In this document: piece after piece, positions 36,747 to 47,089 of the stretch
Numbering within the stretch: position 1 is the first letter of the stretch
How the letters are laid out: every line of letters begins with the position of its first letter
DNA from: Cristatella mucedo
Taxonomy: Eukaryota; Bryozoa; Phylactolaemata; Cristatellidae
DNA: 64,000 nucleotides
NCBI GenBank assembly: GCA_009760855.2
Contig: WPIO01000028.1
Coordinates: 3,677,501-3,741,500 of the forward strand
Reading direction: 5' to 3'
Position numbers and translations under genes: made by a program
The notes under the pieces: model-generated
What the model was told of the DNA's origin: nothing
What the model saw: only the letters and a program-made list of their open reading frames with translations
Databases searched by the model: none

Positions 36747-36896
36747 TTTTGATGAACTCGGTCGTCTTCTTCAGGTTATCGGGATTCGACGTGTACGGGT
36801 CGGTAATGAAGACGATGTCGGCCGGTCTCCTCGCTTTGCAATGCAGCCACGATCGAATATCCGGGTGCAGAGGGCTGCCAGCTACTGGTGCTGCCA
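36747..36896 (-). CDS. vWA gene exon 5: start of vWA domain 2 (degenerate MIDAS)
   Basis: This exon encodes residues 265-313 (acceptor CGCTGTTGCAG|TGGC, donor AAAA|GTATGT). A linker of about 18 residues leads to C283 and then RRPADIVFITDPYTSNPDN. This aligns with the first strand and MIDAS loop of domain 1, but the motif reads D296-P-Y298-T-S300: the middle serine has become tyrosine. The helix KKTTEFIK follows and runs into exon 6. Confidence 0.82.
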
Positions 36897-37079
36897 CTGC
36901 AACAGCGAGAAACGTGTGCGATACCCTTTAGGATAAGTTGAAACTGCAAGCTGCTGCAAGCGGTCATCTGACAACCAGGAGGCGATTATACTAATTGGTC
37001 TGAGAGAGAAGCACGGTGAATGCTGAGCAGGTTTGGAGTGATCGACATAAAGTATAAGTTGGCTGAGTTAGCAGGCTCA

Positions 37080-37262
37080 GGCTCATTCATATGCCAGCAG
37101 AGCAGCTTTAGTGGATTATATACCGGCAGAAGAGCCTTGGCGGCTATTAACCTCGCTTGCAGATGGCAATAAAGAATTGCCAACTGAAGGACTCAAACCC
37201 AAGCCCTGAGTTGTGAAGTGCGAGCACTTTACTCCAACAGGCTAAGACCGGTCACTGCAGGG
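37080..37262 (-). mobile_element. tRNA-derived SINE
   Basis: Minus strand: the head CTTAGCCTGTTGGAGTAAAG, GCTCGCACTTCACAACTC and the B-box-like GGGTTTGAGTCC. The body has GCAAGCGAGG, then GCCGCCAAGGCTCTTCTGCC, the block shared with the copies at 8.3, 42.0 and 45.7 kb. Confidence 0.65.
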
Positions 37263-37627
37263 AGTTAGATGACCGAGGTGACAGATGACGAGCCAAATAG
37301 TTATCGGCAACCACAAATCCCAGAGATGTCAGTCGATCTGCTCGCGTGGCTGGAATTAATTATAAGCAAACGCACCACTTTATTTAAGCCTAGCAACGAT
37401 CTAACGGACGAGATGACGAAATTTACCCGATAATATTGCCCGTGATCGCTTGGAAATCAGGTCGTGCCACTCGATGTAGTTAGGACTTCTGCATGTCGGA
37501 CACGGCTCCTTCCCGCCACATGGCTGTGCCTAACAGACAGCTGAGTTGGAAAGCCCGGAAGCACTAAGCGACTTACGTCCGCTGCCCCCCCACTATTTTC
37601 ACCATTGCACTGCAGAGGGCCACGTAC

Positions 37628-37765
37628 CTTCGCAGGTTCCGATGCTGAGCTCGGTGCGCATCTTTCGGTCGAGCGAGGCGAAGTCGTCGAGCGTGTACAA
37701 GTACTGCCTGGCTCCCTTGCTCGATATGGCAGTCAGTTCGTCTCGGTCAATACCATCGCCGATGC
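37628..37765 (-). CDS. vWA gene exon 4: end of vWA domain 1
   Basis: This exon encodes residues 219-263 (acceptor CTTCGTAG|GC, donor GAAG|GTACGT). It starts with IGDGIDRDELTAISSKGA and ends in RTELSIGTCE. This matches the last strand and helix of a vWA domain: a V-G-x-G/D turn, then the D-x-x-EL helix, a Y-x-x-DDF segment and a closing cysteine (C262). The phase-1 donor puts the border between the two vWA modules at a phase-1 intron, the usual arrangement for shuffled extracellular modules. Confidence 0.87.
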
Positions 37766-37904
37766 CTACGAAGAGCAAGGCAGGAAGGCGACTCCGGCTT
37801 GGCGCCTGTATACAACTTTACTTGGCAGCTGATCCCCAGCGTGCAGCACGACTGCAAACTGGGCCGACGACAGGGTGAGTCGGACGCTCAAGTCCCGACA
37901 AGCG

Positions 37905-38045
37905 CTGTGTGTCGCGTTGGGGAACTCTGGCGACTGGCATTAGGACATTGCCGCAATTTGCATTAAAAGCAAAGCTTAAAAAACACACTTGTTCCTCAAA
38001 GCATTTGGCTCCATCTGTGTACATCGTCTTTTTTTTATATGTTTT
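37905..38045 (+). mobile_element. LINE ORF2 C-terminal fragment (third family?)
   Basis: The plus strand reads LWGTLATGIRTLPQFALKAK and LKKHTCSSK. This resembles the W-N-S-L-P...F-K-x-x-L-K-T-H-L-F end of L2/CR1 ORF2, but is distinct from families A and B here. Confidence 0.5.
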
Positions 38046-38241
38046 CATGTGTGCTGCAAGCTGCTGCTTAACATTACTTCGTGCTGATCTGCAGTGCATC
38101 GACCTCGAGCAGTACAGATTGACTTCGAGTGCGAGTCAGTCACTTGTACGAGTCCCTCATTCGTTTTCTCTGGAAAACCAATCGGCAACCCTTACTCTGC
38201 ATGCTTTGCTTAGGGCCGCATGTCGTTCTGACTCGGGCCGC

Positions 38242-38363
38242 TTTGCTTTGTCTCTAACCAACCTCAAACCCTTCAAACGCTCAACTAACTTGAATCCTCA
38301 CCGACCTCAAACCCTGTCTGTATACCTTCAAACCCTCTAACCAACCACAAATCCTTCAAACGT
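38242..38363 (+). repeat. Degenerate minisatellite (CTAACCAACCTCAAACCCTT-like)
   Basis: Units such as CTAACCAACCTCAAACC, CTTCAAACGCTCAACTAAC and CTAACCAACCACAAATCC recur three to four times just before the family B LINE. Confidence 0.7.
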
Positions 38364-38364
38364 C

Positions 38365-39526
38365 GCTTTAAGAAATCTTGGTTTGAAGAACATCTAGTCA
38401 ATTTCAAAGCCTTCCTTCGAGTATACAACCGGAAGATTAAAAAAGCCACGGCTTCTTTTTACCCTCGAAAACTGAAGTCCTGCCAGTCAGACCCAAAACA
38501 GATTTATAAGATGGTAAACAATGTGCTGGCCAATACTGTGAGGTCTCACTCCCCAGATATTAACGAATCGGCCGAAAAGTTCGCAACCTTACATTCGTGC
38601 CTCCATAAAGCTCCCTCCGACTACAGCAATTTCTGAATCGCAAACTGGCACCTTTCTTAAGAGATTTTCCAAGGTTGCTGTATGCGATTTGGCTACCGTA
38701 ATAAGGTCTAGTAAAAAGAGCTCGTCTCCTGAAGACCCTATAAATCATCTATGAGGTTTTCACTGCCAGACAAACCTTAGCTCAACCATAACCGAGATTT
38801 GTAATGCTTCTCTGAAAAAAGAAGTTGTACACAAGTCCTTCAAATCGACCATCGTTAGACCGATACTTAAAAGCTTGGATTAGATACAGAGTTCCTTGCA
38901 AAATATCGCCCAGTTTCCCTTCTTCATTTTGTGTCAAAGATTCTTAAAAAAGGTTAAATCGGGGTTCAAGCGGCATCACTCCACTGAAACTGCTCTCCCC
39001 TGTGTAACCAATGACATCCTATGCAGCAACGATGACGGGAATGCCACTGCCCTGCCCTGCTAAATCTATCAGCTGCCTTCGACCCCATTGATCATGATCA
39101 CGATATCCTATTTAAACGATCGAGAACAACGATCGGTCTGGCAGACGAGGCGTCGACGTTGTTTAAATCGTACTCGTCCGATCGTGTTCGATCCGTGTCA
39201 GGTCTCATCCATCAAACCAATCACATGTGGAGTCCCTCAAGGGTCCGTCCTCGGTCCTTTGCAGTTCTCCATTTATACTCAACCTCTAGCAAATGTGGAT
39301 TAGGCTCATGTGATAGGTTACCACTTTTATGCTGACGATTCTTAGCTGTATTTTTCATTTAAACCGTCGGAATCGGCTGCAGGGACTGATAAACTAAGTG
39401 CTTGCCTTGCCGACATTCAATCCTGGATATCGGCAAATTTGCTTAACTAAACGACGATAAAACGGAACTGCTACTCATAGGACACCCCAAGCCTGTGGCT
39501 CGACTAGACGGCTTTGCTCTTCTAAT
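38365..39526 (+). mobile_element. Family B LINE, upstream ORF2 and RT palm region
   Basis: Broken frames read RRFKKSWFEEHLVNFKAFLR, YNRKIKKATASFY, DPKQIYKMVNNVLAN, SGFKRHHSTETAL, CGVPQGSVLGPLQFSIY (intact) and YHFYADDS. The part upstream of the RT core is better seen here than in any other copy. Several stops and frameshifts kill it. At about 39526 it passes directly into family A. Confidence 0.85.
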
Positions 39527-40172
39527 CCGGCCTGTGCAATCAGACACTCACAGCTGACGGAAAACTCTGCAGCCAGGCTTGTCTATGGTGAGCATGGCAG
39601 TTGCCACATCACATCTCTTCTAGCTGACCTGCATTGGTTCCCAGTCAAGCAAAGGATCGGATTCAAGGTTCTGTCACTCAATTTTAGGTCCCTTCATTCT
39701 TTGGCTCCAGCCTACCTATCAGATTTTCTCCTCAACCAGACTGAGCATAGTAACACCTGGTTTTCGGAATCTAACCGTTTACCTATATTTCGTACGATCG
39801 TCAAATCCTTTGGAGACCATGCATTTAGTTCATATGCTCCCATAGCCTGGAACTAACTTCCGACTGGCGTCGCGATTCCTCTGACTTGACTACATTTCAA
39901 AAGAAACTAAAAACGCATCTCTTTATCACAGCATTTAGTGGGTCTATGGGATTTGTTCTTTACGTGTTTATGCGTGCTGACACTGTGCCAACTGCCACTA
40001 ACTATATATGCATGCTGACCCTGTGCATGTCCCTCTAACTATGCTATGCTTGTTGTCATTGAGCATGCTACCACTAGCCATTCGATCATGCTTCCTTTGC
40101 CGCAAAATGTAAAGTGCCTAGAAAGAGATTGAGTTCTCTGAGGGCGCTATAAAAAATGTATTATTATTATTA
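39527..40172 (+). mobile_element. Family A LINE 3' part fused to family B
   Basis: From CCGGCCTGTGCAATCAGAC the frame reads ENSAARLVYGEHGSCHI, LHWFPVKQRIGFKVLS and HSLAPAYLSDFLL. The 3' UTR block, hairpin and (ATT)n at 40172 follow. Confidence 0.85.
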
Positions 40173-40430
40173 GGGTTCAGGTATCGTGTCCTGCAGATCA
40201 ACATTAGAGTCGCCAATTGTTCTACAGTCTTCTTTCTGCACGGCTACCCAATACGTCTTGTCAGGTGTGCGATTCGGCTAAAGTGGCCCTTTGGATCAGC
40301 ACTTACACAAGGACACGACGATCAAGTGGCTCCAACCTAAAGAGCTGCCAATGCTTCAGCATAAACACTGAGAACTCTGCTAACTAAACCTGCAAGCAAC
40401 GAGCTCTCCTTGCCCAATCCCCATGCTTAC

Positions 40431-40648
40431 CGATAACAAACATTTTTATTTTCGAGAGAATGTGCACCATCAGCGCCTCTCGCACGGTGTGGGCCTTCTT
40501 CCACGATTTTCCGTCAGTGAATAGGAACGCCATCTGTGCAACGCCTCTCCGGGCACCCCAATTTTCCGAGAACATCTTGGTTCGCATGAAGTTTACGGCC
40601 TCTGCAGTACGCGTATTGCCTCCACTTGGCTGTATGCGGTCGAACGCT
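40431..40648 (-). CDS. vWA gene exon 3: middle of vWA domain 1
   Basis: This exon encodes residues 146-217 (acceptor TTTTAATTGCAG|AGCG, donor ATCG|GTAAGC, both good). It continues the domain with AFDRIQPSGGNTRTAEAV, where T157 is the MIDAS threonine, and LFTDGKS, where D190 is the second MIDAS aspartate. All metal-coordinating positions of domain 1 are therefore present, suggesting a metal-binding, ligand-competent vWA. It joins exon 2 in phase 2 and exon 4 in phase 1 (codon GGC at residue 218). Confidence 0.88.
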
Positions 40649-40914
40649 CTGCAATTAAAAAGGAGATACATGCAAATGTTTTTTTGTTGCTGATTTGACA
40701 CATTAACAAATAAATCACAGTTCAAAGAATATCTAGTGTTATATGAACTTGTTGCTTTCTTGTTGCTATTGGATTAATTTTTTGGCTTCTGTCTCAGCCC
40801 TGGGACCACTATACAAAAGAATATTACGAGTTTAAGAAATCCACATTAAATAACAAAAACAATATATTTCATTTGAATAAAAGTAAAAAAGAACTCCATC
40901 TCTATCCAGGCACT

Positions 40915-41337
40915 TTACATATAATGATAATAATAATAATACACTTGATAAATCACCCTCAGAGAACTCAATCTCTTTCTAGGGGCTTTACATTTGCTGC
41001 AAAGAAAACACGATCAAATGGTGAGTGGTATCATGCTCATTGTTAAACAACGTGAATAACATGGTTAGGGGTGACATGCACAGGGTCAGCATGCAAGTGT
41101 GGTTAGTGGCAGCCTGCAATAGTGTCAGCATGCATAAGCACATAAATGACGAATCACATGAACCCACTAAATGTTGTCGTAAATAGGTGCGTTTTTAATT
41201 TATTTTTAAATGTGGTCAAGTCAGGTGATGTTGTGATAGAAGTCGGGAGTGAGTTCCGGGCTTTAGAAACATACAAACTAAAGGCACTGTCTCCAAAGGA
41301 TTTGAGGTTTGTACGACGTATAGGTAGACGTATTCTA
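40915..41337 (-). mobile_element. Family A LINE 3' part, vWA intron 2
   Basis: Minus strand: RRTNLKSFGDSAFSLYVSKA, KLKTHLFTTTFSG, the 3' UTR block, the hairpin and (ATT)n. On its 5' side it abuts the tRNA-like head at 41338-41400. Confidence 0.82.
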
Positions 41338-41400
41338 CAGGGCTCGAGCCCACGACCTCGGTCGTAAAAGGCGAGCACCTTAACGCATGGGCCAAATCAG
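41338..41400 (-). mobile_element. tRNA-like head abutting family A sequence
   Basis: Minus strand: CCCTGATTTGGCCCATGCG, TTAAGGTGCTCGCCTTTTACG and the B-box-like GTGGGCTCGAGCCC. It is joined without a gap to family A ORF2 sequence. The same opening, CCCTGATTTGGCCC, starts the head at 6.19 kb. Confidence 0.6.
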
Positions 41401-41639
41401 GGCATACACTGAGAACTTTGAGACAATGATACAGAAAGCTTTCAGAAACACTTGTCAGAACGAAACTGAAGGTACAGTAGAGGCTATTTGCTACACTGCG
41501 CAGTAGGAAGAGGACAGAAATCACGTTAGTATTTGGTTTTTGTCAGTTAGATTGGCAAGATTTATTGACTGCTTATTCAACAGCAGACGTAAGCTACAAG
41601 ATGCATTGAAACTGCAATTCCATGACCATATATATTTCA

Positions 41640-41715
41640 GGAGTAATAATAATTTTAATTATGGCTCGTTTGTATAGCACCCTAAGAGAAGGTAATCTCC
41701 AAGTGCTTAACAACT
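41640..41715 (-). mobile_element. Divergent LINE/SINE tail remnant
   Basis: Minus strand: TTAAGCACTTGGAGATTACC, AGGGTGCTATACAAACGAG and an ATTATTATT end. The arrangement is like the L2 hairpin and tail but the sequence is different. Confidence 0.4.
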
Positions 41716-41935
41716 CGAAGGCATGTATCAGCTGTCACTAGCCACTAAGCAATCTATTAATGAAAGATTAGTAGAATGCAAGTTTGTACATCCATGAATA
41801 GAGCCATAACCTTGTTGTAAGTAGTTCGAGACTGCGTTAAAATAGGGGCGAGTATCCAGCAACATGGGCAACCTCCTAGATGGCATATACAACTCAAACT
41901 ACAATACAAATTTGACCTAAGTATATAAAAAAGGG

Positions 41936-42112
41936 TAATCCTAGCTGCTTAAACAGCCTCTTTTTGTATAGCGACAGAAGAGCCTTTTACGGCTATCACC
42001 ACCGCTTGCAGTGGTGATAGAGGATCGCCCACCACAGGAATCGAACCCACGACCTCGGGACCGAGGTCATGAAAGCAACAGCCTTATCTAGTGTGCCAAT
42101 TACGGCTCACCA
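41936..42112 (-). mobile_element. tRNA-derived SINE
   Basis: Minus strand: the head TGGCACACTAGATAAGGCTG, then GACCTCGGTCCCGAGG and the B-box GTGGGTTCGATTCC. The body reads TATCACCACTGCAAGCGG, AAAAGGCTCTTCTGTCGC and TATACAAAAAGAGGCTG. This is the clearest SINE copy in the window. It lies in intron 2 of the vWA gene. Confidence 0.7.
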
Positions 42113-42309
42113 GGGTAGAAGCAAAACAGATGCAAATCAGGCAACTATAATCATCACAATGCTTTGTTTATACGACAAAACGTCAGAGATTAGTATTCAG
42201 TATGTCATAAGCGATGTAACACACCACATTCTGATCTGCAGGCTACTGTGTGAATTGTAAAGAAAGCACTAGAAACATCAAGACGTAAAGTCAACTATTT
42301 TTTCCTTGC

Positions 42310-42532
42310 CTTAGCACCTCTTCTTTTGTGGAAAAATCATTGAGGCGCCACTGGACCACAGGCCTGTCGTTGTATGTCATGCATCCAATCCTGGTCATAT
42401 CCGGATGAATAACAAATTCTGACGTGAGGTTCTTGATAAATTGAATCTGTGTTTCCCAATCAGGGGGCCATATCGAGTTTGAACTATCCAGCACAAAGAC
42501 AATGTCAGCAGCTGAGACCTGGCACGGTATTC
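42310..42532 (-). CDS. vWA gene exon 2: first half of vWA domain 1 with MIDAS motif
   Basis: This exon encodes residues 72-144. The acceptor is CATTACAG|GA. After a cysteine (C74), the strand ADIVFVLDSSNSI carries the metal-ion-dependent adhesion site (MIDAS) motif DxSxS as D86-S88-S90, intact. A helix with an N-glycosylation sequon (N105-L-T) and the strand TRIGCMTYNDRP follow, as expected for the vWA fold. The exon ends in KEEVL plus two bases of an Arg codon. The only junction that keeps frame with exon 3 is AAG|GCAAGG, a GC-type donor, and the nearby GT would break the frame. Confidence 0.87.
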
Positions 42533-43244
42533 CTGTAATGTAGAAAGCTTTTACATAAGCGCTTATATGATATCCTATACGATAGCCTTGCAGTAAAGAG
42601 CCAGCTTAAAAATCTACTACACAGCTAAACAGATAGCAGCCTGCCTCATATCGAGTCTGTAACAACGAAGTCCAGCGAAAAGAATACAGCCACAAAATTA
42701 GCTAGCAAAAGCGATTCTATGAGCAGAAAGACATAGAGACTAGCATAATATCTTATGCTGTATAGCAACACGAGCTCCAAATCCTTTGTAAGGCCGATCA
42801 ACACAAGGTTAATCAGATGAAATTTGTATTTTGACCATAATATGTAAGTGCATTATCAGACAAGTACTGCTAGTTGAGCATTATCGATCGTGTTCATCCA
42901 TTTAATTTCTTGATGCTACAGTAGCTTCAACATGAAATAGCTGTGCACTTGGTTTAGACGTATAAGGCAAGCAGTAAGTCCCTGTAAGAGGACTGCATAA
43001 CAGATGTTCAATTACCCAATCGAGAGAGTGAGAGTGAACTCGGTTACCTGGGTGCAGAATAAAAAAAAAATTGCAGTGAAAACAATCACGAGGACTATAG
43101 TAGAGGATTAAGGGGCTGGACCCAGGAGGATAGTGGATTGCAGCTAGGCTTCTTGAAGATCACAATCACACTATAACTGGCAGCAGGATTTGTATGACTC
43201 CAGCCACAACCCTGAGAAAAGGTATCGAAGTACTGGATATACAG

Positions 43245-43335
43245 ACGTGGAATATATCTTTGGTGGACCAGGAGTTGAATCCGAGACCTCCAAAACTAGA
43301 GGTCAACCATGCCCCAACAATGCACCAATTTTTGT
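43245..43335 (-). mobile_element. tRNA-like SINE head
   Basis: Minus strand: GTGCATTGTTGGGGCATGG, a GACCTCTAGTTTTGGAGGTC stem and the B-box-like CGGATTCAACTCC. The usual SINE body is not clear after it. Confidence 0.5.
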
Positions 43336-44134
43336 GTCCAGGCAAAAAAGCAATGATTCCAGTACACACTAAATTTCACGCTCTTTAACTTGTCACGTGA
43401 CTGGCCAACCAAGTAGCGCACCATCGCTGCAACAAGACAAAAGTGATCGGCAACTAACGACCTCGATCCAGCCCATTGCATGTCCGTATATACAAGGTGT
43501 GGGTGGGCATGATGTCGTGGAAAACAATCTAGGCTAAGCTTCTCTGTGATCGATGTCATTTTGGAGGTGTTTGTCCAGTTACCCAGCCCATACCAAGAGC
43601 GACCAAAGAGGGCCATTAACCAACAAAGCATGCCTTACATTTTTTAAATGCTACAGCATTTGCATCCCTAGGACCTAACGACCTAGATTCCATGAAACTA
43701 ACTTGATGGCACAAAGCAACTCTCACCATTCAGTGTAAGCTGCAACATTGAGGAGCTGCTCTCCGGCATATTACGTTCTGCCATTTCAAACTATTAAAGA
43801 ATACTTTGGCATGCATCCCCCTTTTTCTACTAATTTTGAATAGAAAGGCTATCCAAATTGTGTTGCAGCAAAAGAACACATTTCCTGTGGATCCCTAAAT
43901 ACCACCCATTATCGTTCACAAATATATTCCGCACAGGCCTTTAATCCTTAAGGGACGAAAATGTGTGCGATTCGGCTTGAGTTGTGAAGCTCGATGTTTT
44001 GGTCTCATCTACTTGCTCCACCGTGACAGTGCTGAAATATTGGTTGCTGCCTGACTTGTATGGAACCTATGACACGCCTTGCTAACAGATTGATAGTCAT
44101 CCGATGAGGTATTTAGTTCTTTTACGACTAAGCA

Positions 44135-44260
44135 TAATATTAATTATAATCATATATTTTTATAGCACCCTCGGAGAACTTGATCTCTTTCTAGGCACTT
44201 TACATATGCTGCAAAGGAAGCATGGTCAAAAGATTAGTGGTAGCAAGCTAATTGACAGCA
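44135..44260 (-). mobile_element. Family A LINE 3' tail
   Basis: Minus strand: TGCTTCCTTTGCAGCATATG, AAAGTGCCTAGAAAGAGATC, TTCTCCGAGGGTGCTATAAA, then a decayed AT tail. Confidence 0.7.
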
Positions 44261-44456
44261 AGCATAACATAAAACTGGCAACATCAAACGCTTAAAAACA
44301 GAGCACACTCTCTGAAGGGTTATCTGGCTTGAAGTAAAATATCTAGAAGAATAACAAAACTACCAATCACTATATTTCCTCCACGTCCTATTTAAAGGTT
44401 GCATTCCTCATTGCATGTTGCAGGGCTCTTGAGATAACTCCGATAAAATACAGTTA

Positions 44457-44978
44457 AGCCGGGTTTACACGGCGAGTCTTGGGTCCTAGATGCTTCGGTC
44501 GTTCTTCTTTTAGGAAGTTTACCCGGTTACTCTTCTCCTGTGCCTTGCTTCCTACTGGCTCCACCCCTGGTGTTCATGGGAAAATTTCTTGTATTACGGA
44601 GGTAGGAAATGTCCTTCTTCGAAGCACATTTCGGTGAATTTTAGCCTTCCATGATTGCCCGCTGCCACACGATCTGGTTCTTTTGAGACCAGATCATAGA
44701 TTCACATAACAGGAACTCTCGAGGAACCCTTTAATGATTTTGCCCGTTGAATCATCTGCCGCGCTTTTCAAAGCAATGAAGAAGGTGTGCCCTTGGCGGC
44801 ACCCACGATTGGTTGTTTGTTACGTCTTGGACAAGAAGTAGAAACACGTTTGGCCACTGAGTCTCAGTTGAGTCTTCCCTAAGTCTTAGACCGCCTCCCA
44901 GTATGGGTGACGTATATGCCCACGACTCGTGTAGGTAGGAAGCGGGTAGGAAGCCAGACTCGATGTGTAAACCCGGTT
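44457..44978. mobile_element. PIF/Harbinger-like MITE with TTA duplication
   Basis: The left end AGCCGGGTTTACACGGCGAG and right end (reverse complement AACCGGGTTTACACATCGAG) form imperfect terminal inverted repeats. TTA flanks both sides (44454-44456 and 44979-44981). A 3-bp TWA duplication and GGGTTTACAC-type ends fit PIF/Harbinger elements. At 522 bp with no transposase frame it is non-autonomous. Confidence 0.8.
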
Positions 44979-45694
44979 TTACTCTGCCTTAGTAGTGCTT
45001 CCAAGAATCACCACCAAGCCTCTAAGCAACTCTAGCTTTACTGGGCAGCTAGGTTAATTTTCTATCCTGTAAAGTTAGTCGCGAGTTTAAAAAGTAATAG
45101 AGTTTGTGACTGCTCGCAGTCTCATAGCAGACAAGATCTACGATTGGTGGGCTACCTTTCAGGGCCCGAATGGCTTGGCATCCCTTGCCAGCTGTGCAGC
45201 CAAAATGCCACAGAATCCTCGTGTATTAGGTAAGATTTTCTTACAACAACAACTTAGCCATTCCTATCTTTCCATAGAAGAACCATTGCAGCTTTTTGTT
45301 CTGAGCTAGACAGCCATTGCTCCTACTACTGATTGTCTCACCTTACATATACAGTTGTCCTTCAACTTTGTGCCTTGGCTACTCATTCCATTGCCATACA
45401 ACTGCAGCTATGCCTTCTACTTTGACAGTACCGCTACGATATGCATCTTGACGTCAACTAAAAACCACACCGAAAGAAGATCGGTATCTGTTTGAAATGT
45501 TGACAGCTACCCAGTCTTAATAGTTGTTCAGAGCCACCAACCAATAAACCCTCTCTAGGACATGAAATGTTAGGCGTTGTAAGGCCACATGGTGCTCGCA
45601 TAATGTGAGTACCTTCAGCATATCAGCAAAGCCACTTAAAGTGTCGGATGGTAACTTTATTAGCAAGAACGTCTTAAGATTTTGGGCACTGACT

Positions 45695-45860
45695 GAGCAG
45701 TTGCATGCAATGCTAAGGTGCTCGCTCTTCACGCCCCAGATCGTCGGTTCCAGTCTTGCAGTGGGTGATCTTTTATTGGCCACTGCAAGTGGTGGTGATA
45801 GCAGTTAAGGCTCCTCTGTTGTTGTACAAAAGAGGCTGCTGAATCAGCTACTTTATGATT
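45695..45860 (+). mobile_element. tRNA-derived SINE
   Basis: The head is AATGCTAAGGTGCTCGCTC with the B-box-like TCGGTTCCAGTC. The body has GGCCACTGCAAGTGGTGG and AAGGCTCCTCTG. It ends TGTACAAAAGAGGCTGCTG, matching the 42.0 kb copy. Confidence 0.65.
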
Positions 45861-46535
45861 ATTATAATGCATGCCTAACAGGAAGAAAGGAGTGCATGTA
45901 TAGGCCTGCATTGCAACATAGCATTCGACTTAGGCAGTGATCATCACAGTGACATAGGTTTTGGAGACCATCAATCAAGATCCAAATTCCCCATGGTGAA
46001 ATCCTGTTTAGAGGTCTGAGGGGCTAGAGAAATCTAGGTGTGAGTGAGTGCACTCTTAGTGTAGAGGGAAGAAATTATCTGACCCAGCTTAAACAACGAA
46101 ACACATGACGATCGGCCAATTTGTTTGCCCGCCTCTTGCTGGCTGCTAGTGTTCGCTTTGTGCTATCAGAAAATTAATTTTGTAAACGAGTAATACATAT
46201 AGCCGCTGATGCAAAAAAGGAAGATATTTCCCAGGGACAGCACGCAAGTTTAAAACCGTGTCAGCAATGAGCATTGAGTTAACATCGTCATAAGTTGCGC
46301 CAGTGATATGTGTTCTCTGTCAGTTTTAAAGGAGGAGCTACAAAGCTGAACTATATTGTTCCAAAAGAACCAGTGGCGTGCTACAACCCAAGATGGTAAA
46401 CGGCTGATCGCTAAACTCGATCTGGATTTCGGTGTCAAAACAGCTGCATCGTATGGACTACTTGTCGAGAAGCCATTTTATGCACGGCCTCCCAAACTGT
46501 AGGGAACTACTTTTGCTTGAATTTCCTACGGCTAA

Positions 46536-46795
46536 AACGGGTCTAATAATAATAATACATTTGATATGGTGCTCTCAGAGAACTCAATCTCTTTCTAGGC
46601 ACTTTACATTTGTTGCAAAGGAAGCACAATCGAATGGTTAGCGGTAGCATGCTCAATAAACAACAAGAATAGCACGGTTAGTGGCAGCATGCACAATGAT
46701 AGCATGCACATAAAGGACGAGTCACAGAGGCCCACTAAATGCTGCGATAAATACATGCATTTTTAGTTTCTTTTTAAATGTGGACAAGCCAGGAA
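46536..46795 (-). mobile_element. Family A LINE 3' fragment
   Basis: Minus strand: KLKMHVFIAAFSGPL, the 3' UTR block, the hairpin AAAGTGCCTAGAAAGAGATT...TTCTCTGAGAGCACC, and a short (ATT)n. Confidence 0.78.
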
Positions 46796-47089
46796 CAAGA
46801 GATTGTTGCAGGGGCTCCACGAGTCGTCGTGAGGCCTCATTGGAACCAACTTGGATAAATGTGAAAAAATGGCTACACGGGAGTATTTTCCAAAGCCAAG
46901 GCCATAATGCCTGACAGTGGTCAGGATATGTCGAGGTAGGTAGCAATCAACAAGGAACATGGAAAAAAGAAAATCACGAAATCAAAGCAGAAAAAGAAGA
47001 GGTTCAGTTGATGCACCGACTACCTAAGAGAAGAGTCAGCTAGCGTAAGCAGCAGGCCTTGAGTCCACATCAGGATCCATTCTTGGTAA

